64,000 nucleotides of DNA from Eopsaltria australis (GCA_034509425.1 JAVTVJ010000566.1:682001-746000); one strand, 5' to 3'. Shown: positions 1-33,396, numbered from the stretch's first letter. Numbers and translations: made by a program. The notes: generated by a model from the sequence alone, not told the origin.

Positions 1-9588
<9,588 letters not shown>

Positions 9589-9800
9589 GTGAGAAGATGT
9601 TTAAGATTGACAGTGGGAGGAATGCCCCGCTCCACTCCCCTCCCTCCGAGCACTACACCATCATCTTCAACACCTTTGTCATGATGCAGCTCTTCAACGA
9701 GATCAACGCCCGCAAGATCCACGGCGAGAGGAACGTCTTCGATGGCATCTTCAGAAACCCCATTTTTTGCACTATTGTCCTGGGCACATTCGCTATTCAG
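9589..9800 (+). CDS. ATP2B2: ATP2B2 coding exon: TM8 and start of TM9
   Basis: This 212-nt exon completes the split Gly codon and encodes 70 more residues, starting [20 protein letters not shown] and ending [10 protein letters not shown]. It contains the extracellular TM7-TM8 loop, TM8 ([20 protein letters not shown]), a short cytosolic loop ([16 protein letters not shown]) and the first part of TM9. The [19 protein letters not shown] and FAIQ choices match PMCA2. It ends in phase 0 at CAG with donor GTAATT. The reading frame joins perfectly to the exon before and after. Confidence 0.97.
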
Positions 9801-11263
9801 GTAATTCTCTAGGCAAGAATCAGTCACTGTTCACCATAAATCCAGCCTAAGTTGTTTGGGGCTTTTCTTCTGTGTGTTTTCTTTTTTTTTTTTTTTAATT
9901 TAAATATTTTTAATCTTTTTAAATTTTAAATGCAGGAGGCCCATTTAATAGTAAACCACCTGGTTTCGTGTATTTTCTCAATCAACACAAGTATTAATAA
10001 TGGAAAATGTTATGCAGCCATACTAATAAAACATAAATTTTGATCCTTATGACTGGGTTAATTCTTAAATTAATCTTAGCATGTACAATAATAACAGCCA
10101 TTGTTGATATTGTAGCTGGTTTTTAAAGAATTTTTTGATAGCATACCAGCAAAACATTTTACAGTTATTTATTACTCCATGAAAAGACAAATTTCCCTTC
10201 AAATAGCTGATGTTGACCTGTTCTGTTCAATGCCACTGCCCAATGCTGCTCAGTATTCCCAGCAATAATGCTGTGATTCCTCCTGTTCCTCTCCTGAGTT
10301 TGCTGTCCCAGCCACAGGTGAACACAATCACATTAATACACATTTTTCCCAATTTTTTCTTCTGTAAAAATCCCTCCTGCTGCTCCTGCCTCCATCTTCT
10401 TGCTGGCATCCATCCTGTACTTGATACTATTTGATAATATAATTTAGAAATCTCTTTTTATCTTGTCATTATTGCTCAACGCTGCCGTGGCAGCTCAGTC
10501 TTGGCACCTTTCTCCAGGAAGGAGGAAGGAGGAGGAAAGAGCAGTTTGAACCTGGGCTACAGGTTTGAAAAAGGAAAAACTCCTCAATAAACTGAGTATT
10601 GGAGAAAGGCAGCAGTGATGGGAGCAGAACTACATAGGATGGTCTTTAGCAGCTAATTCAAATCATAGGTTTAAAACTCGGACAATTTAAATCCCCAGAT
10701 GTGATTTCAGCTCCCTGATTTTGCAGCAGCAATATTAACAAGAAATATCAGTAATATCTGATTTTCAGTTAGTAAAACCTTCTCAGCCTAATGACCTACT
10801 CAGACTCTGTGTGTTGTTACCCTGCTGAAGTTTTGGGGCTCTCCCACCTCTTCCTCCAACAGATTTAGATTTTTCTGTACCATCTATCTCTCCATGATGC
10901 ACTTCTGCAAATACACAATAAAATGTTACTTACAGGGAAAAGCCTCTCTTGCAATGGACTTTACAAAATAAACTGGATCAGGGTCAATAAATCCCCAGCA
11001 GGGAATACTCAGACATGGGGACTGTCCTGTTCTTTTTCTTCCTGACCATTCATATCTGACCATTGTTAAATATGAGGATGAGGAAGTCTGGTGTGGCTTT
11101 TTCTCAATTTTAATTGGGGGTGCAGGAGTTTGTGGGGTTTGATGGGGTTCTTTTGGGAACCAAAGCTTTGCAGCTTTTTTTTTGTTTGTTTGTGTTTGTT
11201 TTTGTTTTGTTGCCTTCTCCCCCTGAAACATTGACCCCTTTTCCTCCGTGCTTCTCTTTGTAG
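9801..11263 (+). other. ATP2B2: ATP2B2 intron
   Basis: This 1463-nt phase-0 intron has donor GTAATT and acceptor TTTGTAG. It includes T-rich runs near 9880-9930 and a T/G-rich low-complexity tract at about 11175-11213. I see no RNA gene or other coding segment in it. Confidence 0.9.
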
Positions 11264-21388
<10,125 letters not shown>

Positions 21389-21560
21389 ATCGAAGTAGTC
21401 AATACTTTCAAGAGTGGCACTTCCTTTCAGGGGGCTCTCAGGAGACAGTCCTCCGTCACAAGCCAGACCCAGGATGTAACCAATATTTCTAGCCCTAGTC
21501 ACGTATCGTTATCCAATGCTCTTTCCTCTCCTACCAGCACCTCTGCTGCTGCGGCTGGGC
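21389..21560 (+). CDS. ATP2B2: ATP2B2 alternative exon, splice site C (a/c-type tail)
   Basis: This exon is exactly 172 nt, the size known for the mammalian PMCA2 site-C exon, with acceptor CGTTACAG and a strong donor GTGAGT. It encodes 57 residues plus one base, starting IEVVNTFKSGTSFQGALRRQ, then SSVTSQTQDV and a Ser/Thr/Ala-rich end (SNALSSPTSTSAAAAG). It replaces the second half of the calmodulin-binding domain while keeping the anchor Phe at 21407-21409. RRQSSV is a basophilic kinase consensus. Because 172 is not a multiple of 3, inclusion shifts the frame of the last exon. The family literature links this exon to a-type variants with altered calmodulin affinity; tissue use in this species is not visible here. 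The second, 55-nt site-C exon known in mammals was not located. Confidence 0.95.
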
Positions 21561-22054
21561 GTGAGTGTGAATTCTTACTGCACCCGACCCTCAGAGATGC
21601 CAACTTAGCCAGAGTCGCTCCCGACTCAGCTCCTCTGCCCCTCCCCAGCCTCTGCTCCCACCTCAATTAGCCCCAAACCCCTCGATGTGATTACTTTGTG
21701 TACAGTGGATGCTCCCCAGGAGTTGCTCTCTCGTTGTCTCTTTGCTGACTCGCAGTGAGGACAGGAATTTGTGGTCATTTTTTTCACTCATTGTGAGGAG
21801 GTTTTAATTTGATTTGAGAGAGAAAACCTGCTCTCTGTCAGGTTTTCCTCAATCTCATCGAGTATATTTTCTACTGGTTATAAAATACAGACTTTAAATG
21901 ATTCTAGAGCTTTTCAGATGTCAGATCATTCCACCAGGTAGACTCTCTGTAACTTGTCCAGGAAAGACATGGAAAGGAAGGAACAAGGGACAGGGAATCT
22001 AGCTGATGATGCCAAGCTAAGGGATTAAACTGTACAGGAAAGGTGAAAGACTTA

Positions 22055-22320
22055 TTTAGATTTATTCTGTTTTATTTAGATTTATATTTATTCTCTCTAT
22101 CCTATTTAGATTTAGATTTAGATTTGGATTTAGATTTAAATTTAGATTTAGATTTAGATTTAGATTTAGATTTCGATTTATTCTCTCCATCCAAATTAAA
22201 TTTAGATTTAGATTTAGATTTAGATTTAGATTTAGATTTAGATTTAGATTTAGATTTAGATTTATCCTCTCTATCTTATTTAGATTTATTTTCTCTGTCT
22301 CATTTAGATGTAGATTTATT
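22055..22320. repeat. Compound TTTAGA hexamer array
   Basis: Two blocks of near-perfect (TTTAGA)n lie at about 22105-22179 and 22201-22266. They are flanked and separated by a recurring spacer of the form TTTATTCTCTCTATCCTATT (about 22070-22104, 22172-22198, 22259-22283, 22286-22304). The repeated spacer shows that the array grew by block duplication as well as by slippage. Both strands stay open by periodicity (DL and NL repeats), which is not evidence of coding. Confidence 0.92.
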
Positions 22321-22765
22321 ATCTTCAAATTCACTGGCAGGTAAGCGTCGAAGCAGGAGGGACCCAGACAAGTCAAGGAACAATGTTGAAACAAAAAAAT
22401 TGATGTGGTAGCAAATTTCTTAGAAGAAACAGATTTCTGAATCCTAAAATCCTGACACAGCTTGGTTTTAGATGTAAAATATCCAGTGAAGAGGTACTGA
22501 AGGGAATGAAAAATCTTTGAGGCAGCTGATAAGGAAGGGCTGCTTCAGTAACAGAAAAATTCCAGTTGCTCAGGAAGACTTTGGCTCCAGATTTTTATTT
22601 ATTCAAGACTGTGAGCAGCTATTTTTTACTTACAACATTAAAAGAATATTTAAATGTGTGGAATAAATTCCAGAACTTCTGCAGGAGAAAGGAATTTTGA
22701 CCTTTCCATTCTATCTGAGTGCAAACCCCCTCAGTATTTGCACACCAAGCATTCAGACAGGAATT

Positions 22766-22940
22766 TTATAGCAGCAATTAAAATCTTATCAAGCAATCAC
22801 AAAATAGTCTCTGAAGTATTTGTCCTTCAGACAGATCTCTGAAGAGTTTTTTACTTTTTTCATGTCTGGTTGATTGGTTGGTTGGTTGGTTTTTAAAAGG
22901 TGCTTTCATACAGAAGCAGAGCACAGCACCAGAAGTCCTG
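22766..22940 (+). repeat. Intronic repeat segment, copy 1
   Basis: This is related in the same orientation to 25733-25898. Shared landmarks are TATAGCAGCA, CACAAAA followed by TCTCWGARGTATTTG, GATTGGTTGGTTGGTTTTT and AGCAGAGCACAGC. It is divergent and could be part of an old dispersed element. Confidence 0.6.
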
Positions 22941-25732
22941 TTGGATTTAAAGGAGAAACCTCATTTTTGCTAAAGCTCTTTAGATTCCAGCTTTGGCATC
23001 TGCTTCTTGGAGATTTTTCTGTATTTTCCTATTTTTTTCTTGGAAAGTTTGGTGGGACAACTTTCACCCCAACAGCCCCAGCTATTCCAGGGCAGCAGCA
23101 GGATCAGGAGAAACAAAGCCACAGAGTTGTGCCAGGTTCCTGAGCCTGGGTTCTCTCATTTCCACACCGAGCAGGGCACAAACCCCCAAACTCCCCAAAA
23201 GTCCAAAGCAGCCTCTCATCCAGAGAATGATTCCCTGGGGTAGAATTTCTCCATTTGAGCAGGAACCTGGGAGCAGCTCGTGCTATGGGAAATGTTTCCC
23301 TGACACCCTGCAGCCCAGCACTCTGGGAGGAAAGATATAATAAAATTTAAATAAATTTATCTTCCCTCTCTCCTCTTCACAAAGCAACAAGAATTGGATG
23401 TTCTTGTGTCTTGACAAGAGCTTCACTTGTTTAAGTTGAGTGAAGTTAATTAATAGGAGAATGCAGAATCTGCTCCAGCCTTTGTCACCTTTCATTTGGA
23501 GAAATAAAACAGATGGCCAGAGCTCCTCGTGGTTATAGCCATGTTCATTCAGTAAAATAAAAGCCAGATGATTGATTTGTTAAACTTCCCAGAGATAGAG
23601 ATCTCCATGGCAGAGGGCAATTAGAGAACGGGATTTTAAAGTGGTTATTCTGGACTGTTAGTGTTTTATTACCACAGAAGAAAGTCTGTTGGTATTAAAT
23701 CAGAAATTATAACACTTAGGGAAAGTTTTAATTTATTCATACAAAGGCACAAACTTATGAATGGCAGTGAAAAAACCCTATCAAGTAAAATCCCATTTTT
23801 CAATTTTTAAATGGGGTATTTGCAGTGGGTTGTTCATCTTCCAGAATCTGGAAAACCTTTCCTAATCCAAATTTTGTAGAAATGGGGGATGTTTTTATGC
23901 ACTGACATTTTTTTTGAGGAATTCCCAGTTGCAAAATGCTCACCTAGATCAGATTTTCTGCTCTGTGCTGGACAGACAGGACTGGCTTCGTTCCTCCGAG
24001 CTGCTCAGAACAGATCAAACCCCAAATCATTCCCCTCTTCCCATGGGGCGGAAGGGAATAATGGGATAATTGTACTTCTGATTTTGAAGCCCTTCCCATG
24101 CCTCAGGATGGTTAAAAATATATGTAAATATGTATTTTGGCAGTATCAAGGGAAAACCTTGAGAGTATAGAAAGAAAAACAGGGTCCAGTTCTTAGAATG
24201 TGCTCAGAATGTTGGGGTATTTCAGGTGCCATTTTGGGTGCCCAAAATAAAGAGGGTCTGATACCAATAAATAATTAAAAAAATAGGAATCACATGATGC
24301 TCTATTGATATGTCAGTCTAATTTAACAGAGCATTTATGAAGTTCTTTACTAATTGTGTTGCTTTTTTAATATAAAGTTCATTGTGATGCCTCGTCAATG
24401 TGTGAGAAGTCTTCTGCAGGTTTATAATAATATTTTGCCTTTTTTTTAAATGGATTTTTCCTCTAGTATTTTTGGGCAAATTAATGTTTGATTCAAAGCC
24501 TAGTGCCTGCTTAGAAACAAATCTGCCTGTGAAATGCATCCACTCCTACAGTGGTTAGCAAGTTATTACCTGTAATTAGCAGCTATTCACAAATATGACC
24601 CATTCAAAGTCTTGGAATCCCTTAATTAAAAGCAATTTATAAAGTGAATATTTAATACAATATTGAAGTTTCCCTAGTGAGCCATCAGGGTGTTTTTGCC
24701 AATAACAAATAACAAATTTCTGGATGACACCACTGACTGATAACAGTGAGGTCCATGGGTCTCTTGTCTCTTTTGAAAGACTTCGCAGCTTCAAATAAAC
24801 AGAGCTAAACTTTCTGCAAATTAAAACCTGACAGTTGTTATGTTCTGATAAAACCAGAGAATTCATTTAAATGCCCACTAAAAATGAAAATATGGGGAAG
24901 TTAAGGCTCTCTATGGAATGTAGTTTAGATTTTGTTGTTTGTATGAACATTCAGACAGATTTACACACAAAACTTGTAGCATTTGAAAGAGTTAAGGGTG
25001 GGTCCAGGTACAACCTTTGGTGGATTTCTGTTTTATATGCTTTTCTTTCTGTATTTTATTTCAGGGGAAAAAAAACCAGAACCTTGGGAAAGTGAAGCAT
25101 CTTTTCTTCTTTTCAAAGCTCAGAATTAGTAACATCAAAAATTATCTTGTGTTTAAAGTTGAGTGTGTGATTAAAGCTTTTACCACGAGTTTTTTTAGTC
25201 AGGTAGAGGGTGAGAATATCCAACTGTACACAAAGTAAACAAGTCTTTATCCTACTCTGTGTATTCCTGGTTCTCAGATGTTTGTGTTAGCTGTAGGTGA
25301 CCCCTGCAAAACAGCACAGTTTTGGATTTTCCAGGAAAGACACACATTTAATATTCCTTTGTACTTGCTCTTCCTCTCATTCTCATATGGAGCTCATGCT
25401 CTTCCCAGGTGGAAGCAGTCAGGGACTGCAGGTCCCTTAAAAAAACCCCCAATTTTTTTCAGAAAATGTTCTAATTTTTAAGTTTAGGGAGCACTGGGGA
25501 AACAACAAACAAACCAAACTAAACCCCACCAAAAGGAGACCTCCCAGAGTTCCTTTCTCTTGGTTCTGATGAGAACTGTCAGTTTTGTCAGAGGTTTTTA
25601 GAAGTGAATTTTTTACTTTTTACTTCATTAACCCCAGCAACAATGGCCTCAAACGAGCCACTTGTATGGTGAGACAGGAGGAAATTCAGAGTCACAACTC
25701 CAAATTTATATTTATATAAATACCTATATATT

Positions 25733-25898
25733 TATAGCAGCAGTTAAAACCTCACCAATCAGTCACAAAACAATCTCAGAGGTATTTGCAAATCTCTGAA
25801 GGTTTTTTTTGGCTTGTTTTTCTGTCTGCCTGATTGGTTGGTTGGTTTTTCAGAAGTGTCCCCATGCAAGAGCAGAGCACAGCTCCCTCAGGGCTGGG
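25733..25898 (+). repeat. Intronic repeat segment, copy 2
   Basis: This pairs with 22766-22940 about 2.97 kb away in the same intron and orientation, sharing the GGTTGGTTGG block and flanks on both sides. The family is unknown to me. Confidence 0.6.
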
Positions 25899-27839
25899 TT
25901 TGTGCTCTGCCTCTCTTGTTGGAGGGGCCACAGCCTTCAGAACTGGGGCTTCATTTGCATGGCAAGACAAATTTAATTTGCTTTTAATTGAAGAATAATT
26001 GCAATTTCTGAGATGTGTCATGTGCAGGGAGCAGTGTTGAACTCTCAGCATTTGCTGGGGGTGGCACAAGGACAGGAATTGTCATTTATTTACACCTTGA
26101 GGTGTCACCCAAGGGTTTGCTTGGACTGGCACAAGGCCACGAGCATCTCAAATTGTGTCACACCAACGAGAGGCACTCAGCAAGCTCAGTTCCAGTGCCT
26201 CTCACAGCCCATTTCCCAAGAGATCATCTCAAAGGTTCCACTTAACTGTTTGCAATGAGGAGCTTTTATATTTCTTATATATTTAATTTTCTCTAAATGA
26301 AAGCATTCAGATTTCAGAGCTAAAACTTGAGGTAAAGTCTTGCTTGGATGGAATTGTTCAATGAAGAAAAATGGGAACAAATTTCTTACAAAGAAATTTT
26401 CATAAAATTTCATTTTTTATTTTCATAAATGCTGAGGCAAAGATTGCTGCCCAGTATTGATCTACATTCAGGTCACAGACCAAGCCCAGTGGGCATTTCA
26501 CAGGAAGGTGAAACCATCACAGGAGGAAATGGAACAAGCAGAACTTGAATCAAATCTGCACCTAAAGTTACGTTTATAAAAGTTCCACCATTGAACCAGA
26601 GACTGGGGTTCCACACTAAAGCCCAGGATGTCCCACTGGCCATAACCAAGGTTTGACAAAAAATCAAAATCAACTCCTGGACCTCCTTCCTGAAGGATAA
26701 TTAAGCAGATTTAAAGCCTAAATATAAACCCAAGCCCTCAATTGGGGATGTGCCATGGCAAGAAGGGTTAGATCCTAAAGCATAAACAGGTTCTTTTAAA
26801 GGCTTGTGTGATTTATTTAAATCTGATACAAAAATGACAAAATCCATAATTTTGCAGTGATCCTGCTGTGGAAAGTGGAAACCCTGCACATGGCTCTGCT
26901 CTTAAAATGAAAAATACAGAGGAATTCAGCTCTGTGAACCTTTTGTGGAACGAGAATCAGGCCTGTGTGGGGGCACTGCTTTTCTTGCTGCCTGTGGTTT
27001 GACTTTGGAGCAGCACTTGCAGGATTTGCTGCATCTTTATGTGGAAAGAAAGCAGCACAGATAATGTTATGCATCTGTTTCACTCGTTAAAGCAGAAAAC
27101 CAGAAATTCTAATTTTTATACTTTTTTGCTTTTTACTTTATATTTGAATTTGCTCACCTTCTGCATCCTACTCCTCAGAACATAAGAGGCACAACATTTA
27201 CAGGTGACTCCAATTCACGTAGCATCTCCTGTGGAGATTTAATCTGATTTTACTCACCTAAAACTGGGAGGCTTCAAAACTGAACACCAATATACTGAAG
27301 ATGCTTTCTATTTCAAAGCTTTCCATATGAAGTAGTACTTGACCAAACTCCTTTTCCTTTGTGCAGCTTTAGTCTTGACCTAGAATAGTTTCAGTTCCAC
27401 CTAAGAGTTGGCATCTCTTTGCAAAATTGACCTCTTGTTTACAATTTTATACTAATCACCTTACTGACCTTTCAGTATTGAATTTATTTGCTGTTGCAGT
27501 GCCCTACTCTCTACTGTCTGAATATTAAATGTGTTTGTTTTCCCAGAGGGCTAGAGAACATTGGACAAAAGGGTTCAGCAGGAGAGAGTGAAATAAAAAG
27601 AGGTTGTGAGTCTTTAACCTTGAGCCTGAAATGAATGTGAACCAAACTCCAGATACTTGGCTTAGATGAAGCCAGGTAAACATTCGAGTATAAGCCCACA
27701 CACCACCAACCAGAACACAGCTCTTGCTGCTTACCAGGCTTGGGAGATTTTGCCTAGATGCTTGTACTTAGGGCTGACATTCTGAATATCACCTTTTTCT
27801 TCTGATGGGAAAAAAAAAAATTGTAGTATCTAAAATTCT

Positions 27840-27892
27840 ATTTCTTTTTTGTTGTTGTTTTTGGGTTTTGTTTTTTTTTTTTTTTTCTTGCC
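27840..27892. repeat. T-rich low-complexity tract
   Basis: A run of T broken by G and C sits in the intron, including a stretch of about 17 T. It is a slippage-prone simple sequence. Confidence 0.8.
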
Positions 27893-30800
27893 TGATGCAG
27901 TATAATAAATCTGACTTTCAAGGTGGGATGAAGCTGAAGAGTTTTTTTCTGTTACAGCTCCAGAGAAGAAAGAAGTGGAAACTTAATAGCAATGTCAAAA
28001 ATGTCCTGAAGTGTTGTCCCCGCAGTCTTTTGTTAAAAGCAGTTCATTTTTTTCTGTTGTCTCCATTACTGTGAGAAAAGGGAGCTGTATCTCACTGTTT
28101 GTCTTCCCTTGGCACTGTCAGTCTCATAAAGAAACACCATGACATGAACTCTACATAGTTCATCCTAAACCAACACTTCCCAGGTTCTATCCATCACGGA
28201 TGTCCCTGCTTTTCCATGCTTTTACAGCCATGACAACATCCCAAATTCATCTGCTTTATTTTATCCTCCAAAAAAACCTGCCTGGGCTTTGTTTCAGCAG
28301 AGCCCCGAAACATTTTGACAGCAGATATTACCTCCAATCTTGAATTTAAGCATGTATTAAAAGACTTCGGTGCTGTTGGGCCACGTAACTCTGGGTAAAT
28401 AATATTTTTAAATCTGGGAGTTGGATCAGATATAATAGGTAGATTACATATTGCAGTATTATGGTGGAGAAATTAAAATGCCACCTTTATATGCAACAAA
28501 CCCTCTGCCTTTGTTCCCACTAAGTTTTGTCCCTGCAAGCAATAATTTGATCCATTGGGGGACAGACTTTGAAGGAGATTTTGAATTTTATTGTAATGCA
28601 GAAATTCTGTCACTGAATGAGGTGTGCCACTACAAAAAATTAAATTATTTCTTCTGGATGCCAGGCTAAGGATGCAAAATTTTAAATTGAGGAAGGAATT
28701 TCCTTTAAAGTGAAAAATTAATGGAAAACAAATATACACTTCTGTAGTGAAATTTTAAGTAAAGAAGGTGGGTTTCTACCCCTCCCTTGTGAAGAAAACT
28801 CTTTAGAAATCTGATTTGATTTATGGTCAGCTTTAGGGACTTGCCCAGTTTGGCCCTTCCATTCCCTTTGCTTTCAGAAGATGAACTACCTTAGGTATCA
28901 GCAGAGCTGCAGCAGTTCTAGGCCAATATTTTCAGCACAAACCAATGTGAACAAGTAGAAGCCATTCTGGAAACATCTCAATGTTCCTGCAAGACCCAAA
29001 CAGTCCAGGCCAAAAATTTTGCCACACCCAAAGTGAGAGACTGCTGTTCTATCTTCAGATCTTGAAGCTAAAAGTCATTATTGCAGAGTTTCCCTGCAAT
29101 GGCTCATTATTAATTAATTAATCCAAGAGCCACTGCAGAGCCCCAAATCCAGGTCATGGCAGGCACGTTTGCAGAGCTGCCTGTCAAACACAGCTGGGAT
29201 CTGTAGTTTTCCTTGGCTTGACCAGAGGCTTGGAATTAAACCCAAACGAGGTTCCAAATGTTGGTATAAAAACAATAGAGATGCTTTCCTTACTGTGGGA
29301 TGTGGAGCTCACAAATTGAGATCAGCTCCTTCCTTGCTAAACTACAGAGACTTAAAATACAGTCTGTGTGATGAAGAAAAGCTTTCCTTTCACTGGATTC
29401 TCCTGGATCTGTTCAGGATAATATCAAACCCTTTTATTTAAGTAAAAATCCACCTTCACTATAAAGAATCCAGCTGGCAAATAGAACCCAAGTCTATGCC
29501 ATAAGTGGCTGTTTCCAAGATCATGGAATTACCTTGTTAATTGGTAAGCTCTAGCTTTCAGCTGCAGCTGAAGAGGTGGCTGGTATTTGTGTTTAGAAAG
29601 CAGAAATTATGGGGAGATTTGCAGAAACAATGGGGAGATTGCAGAAATGTCACCTCCTTAGCCCACACTATAAAGTACCCACGGTACAAAAAGATTCCTG
29701 ATTTAAAATAAAGCAATATGAGAATATTTTTTAAGGCTACCTCAACAGTCATACAATTTTTTTCATCATTTAGACTAATTACTCTGCACTTGAAAAGACA
29801 AGCTAGAAGGGCACAGATAGCAAAGCAGTTAATTTGTCACCTTTTCTGTCTTAAGTAGTGCAGATGAATCTCTTACCCCACTGTGTTGACTCTACAGAGC
29901 CCTCACAACTCAGAGATTCCTTTCCCCTAAACCCCTCATTTTTAACTCCAGGAGCTCTCTTGGGTACACTGTGTGATTGTAGAGGGTAAAACTGACTCAA
30001 AATTTATTTGTTGATTTTATTGTGCAAGACAAGCTTCCCTCTTGCACCTCTGCCAGCCTGAAATGTTCTGGCACTCCAAGGTCTGGCTAAGCCATTCTGT
30101 ACTCCTCCAATCCTCTTACCTGGGGCACAAGCAGTCACATGAATTCATTTTTGTACTGTGCCCTGCTGTTACCAAACATATGTGTGGAGGGAAGGGAGAG
30201 CATTTGGGCTGACCCAAGATCTGGAGATGGCAGGGCTTCAGCTGTTAAGATTTTTAAAAGATGATGAATATCCAAATTTAGAGAGCATAAACAAGGACTG
30301 AGTTCAAAGAAAAAAAAAAAAAAGCCAAGGCAGCCTCTTCCTGAAATGTGCTGAAATTCTGTGTGACTTGGCCAGCTCCAAGCATGGGATCAGCTGGAGC
30401 CCACAGCTGGAACCCTGTGCCCCTGTGCCATTACTAAAGTGCAGTTTGCCAAGGAAAAGAGGAATGAAAGCTTTCCAAAGCAGTGGTGTATCAGGCCAAC
30501 CAACAACGTGCAGCGTATTTACATGTAAAAAGATCCACATGCCAACCACCAAACCATTTCAAATGTGTGTGGAGAAGCTGTCACAGCACCTGCTTGCACC
30601 TTTTCTGCCTCTGCCTGTGTTTTAGTCTCCCCCCTGAAAAGTGCTCAAGGTTCACTCATGGACTACATGGAAGTAGAGGGGTAGAACTCATACTTAGTCA
30701 TGAAACATTTGCCAACAGATCACGTTTTGCCATTCTGTTTTTTCCTCTCTGCCCCTCCACCCCCATCCAAAAAGCTCTGTTTTTTTCAGCAGTAACCCAG

Positions 30801-31876
30801 CACAACCATTCCCTTTTTTGAGAGCTGGTAGGTCCCTGGGACACAGAGAGCATCCCTCCCTTTGCCCACCCGCGGAGGACGTAGCGTCCCCACTCCTCTC
30901 TCTGCTGCTCCCATTTCCTACTGGGAAAGCCATGGGCACCATCCCTGAGAATCGCTGGGCTGAATCTTGAGTTGATTTTCACCTCTGTTCTTACTGCCAG
31001 GTGGTTGCTGGCGTTAGATGGCTCCTGGCACAGGTCCCTGACCTGCTTTAAAGACTGCATATATGGCACAAACCGTGTGGCTTTCAGCATTTAACCGCAC
31101 GACCGCGACACCAAACAGCTCGCTGCTAACAATGGGACTCAATTCAACCCAACAACCAATCCATTATTTTATTACACGTTTCTTCTATTTATTACCAAGC
31201 TGAATGGCTAGAACAGTGGGTCTATACTCGAGTGTTTACCTCACATCTGCATGAAGGACAAATAAAAGTTGGTTCAACGATACTATGTTCACATTATCCA
31301 GGCTTCCAAGTGTAGTTGTTGTGTGCAACTTATCTCTGTTCATGTGGTAACTGTGATTTTTTTTTTCCCCCTGTGGTAGCATGATTACGCTTAGTAATTT
31401 GTCTGCTTGGCTTTTTTGTGCTCTTGGCTGCATCCATTTAGATTTTGCTTTAAAACATTGATATTCTAGTTTTTTTACACTTGGCTCCTGTGTGTGTCTC
31501 ATACGTACCCATCCAACCGTGTCCGTGTTCCGTGCTTTTCTGTTTGTGAAGTGTGATATGTTATGTGTAATGGTTTTTTTTTTAACAACAATGCAAAAGA
31601 GACTTTTTTAATCAAAAAAAAAGCCTTTCTACTTACTCACTGCAAAAAAAAAAACCAAAAAACAAAAAACTATCAACATGCATGGTTTGACATTTGCATT
31701 CCAATTAACATGGCTTGTCTTTTACTAGGGATGTACCACACGAGTGGACCTTGGCTTTCTTTAACCACTCCTCCCCATCAGTTCTTTGATGGCTTTAAAC
31801 CTTGATTTATTTTAATATTGCAGTTGATACAGACATTCAAAATGCACATAACTGAGCCACTCGTTTATGCATATAA

Positions 31877-32320
<444 letters not shown>

Positions 32321-32900
32321 CTGAAAAGGTCACTGCAAAAAAAAAAAGAAAAAGAAAGAAAAAAGAAATATAACAAGTTAAAGTAAAAAATAAAATAAGA
32401 AACCCCACAGCAACCGAGATATATAAATATATATATTAAAGAAACATTGCTGGCTGAAAAGCTGTTTGAACTCTTATTCACTCTGAGACAAGTGAATGAA
32501 TCATTGATCACAATGGTTTTGGGGAAAGAATGAATGGCTGATTTACATACCCTCCTCCCGTTCCCTTTCAGAAAAACAAAAACACAAAAAAAATCCTCCT
32601 GCATGAATGTACTGTACACTGCTGGCCCTTCTTTCTCTCTTTTTGTTTGTTTTTATTTCCTTTTTGGTTTTTGGTTGGTTTTTTTTTTTTTTGTTTTTGT
32701 TTTCCTCCTTAAGCAGGAACTGCAGAGGACTTCTTTCTGAGGCTATTTATCCAATTCACTGGTCTGTGAGTTTTTTGAAATGCTTGTGTGGCATGGACTC
32801 AATTGTATAGATTAATTTAAATAACTTTTTTGAAGTTGCAAAGCTTAACTTGCACAGTAGATTTGCACCAGTTGGACAGAGGAACTTAAACATTTATGAG

Positions 32901-32996
32901 ACTATATATAGAGATATATACATATAAGTATATAGATAATTAATTATATATATGTATATATCTATCTATATATATATAGTTATATATATATAAAGT
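32901..32996. repeat. TA-rich repeat in 3' UTR
   Basis: This imperfect (TA)n tract with interspersed G and C lies in the ATP2B2 3' UTR. One of the Pumilio-type matches (32953) falls inside it and may be fortuitous. Confidence 0.85.
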
Positions 32997-33396
32997 TTCT
33001 TTGTTGGCATGTTGCCTTGTTTCTGCTCAAATTGCTCTGACTATTTTAACTTATTTATGTCCTAAAAAAGAATGTAATTTGTTTACAAACCTGTAGATAA
33101 TATCCTTAACTATTTGTAGGGTTAAGAAAGCACTTCCTGCCGAAGTAGTATAAAAATGGCTCAGCTCAGCTCATTGAAAATGTCTGTACTCTCGCACCCT
33201 GGATATTTTATTACAACTGTGCTCTGATTTCTGCCTGATTTCTCTCTCTTTTTTTTTTTTTTTGTTTGTTTTGGGGTTTTTTTTGTTAATAATGTAGATA
33301 CTGCTAGTTAATAACAAAAGAAGCCAAAATATAACACATTGGATGTAGCATTGTGATCCTATATACAGGGAGGTAAACCAGGCTTCCTTTGTTTCA

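Noticed and set aside
21561..21670. Extension of the alternative exon frame past its donor to a stop at about 21668
   Set aside because: The GTGAGT donor gives exactly the known 172-nt exon and the known type of short tail. No poly(A) signal directly follows to support an intronic terminal exon.
22043..22411. Open frames on both strands with DLDLDL and NLNLNL repeats
   Set aside because: They result directly from the stop-free TTTAGA hexamer array; a 6-bp unit keeps every compatible frame open. There is no start context or conserved flank.
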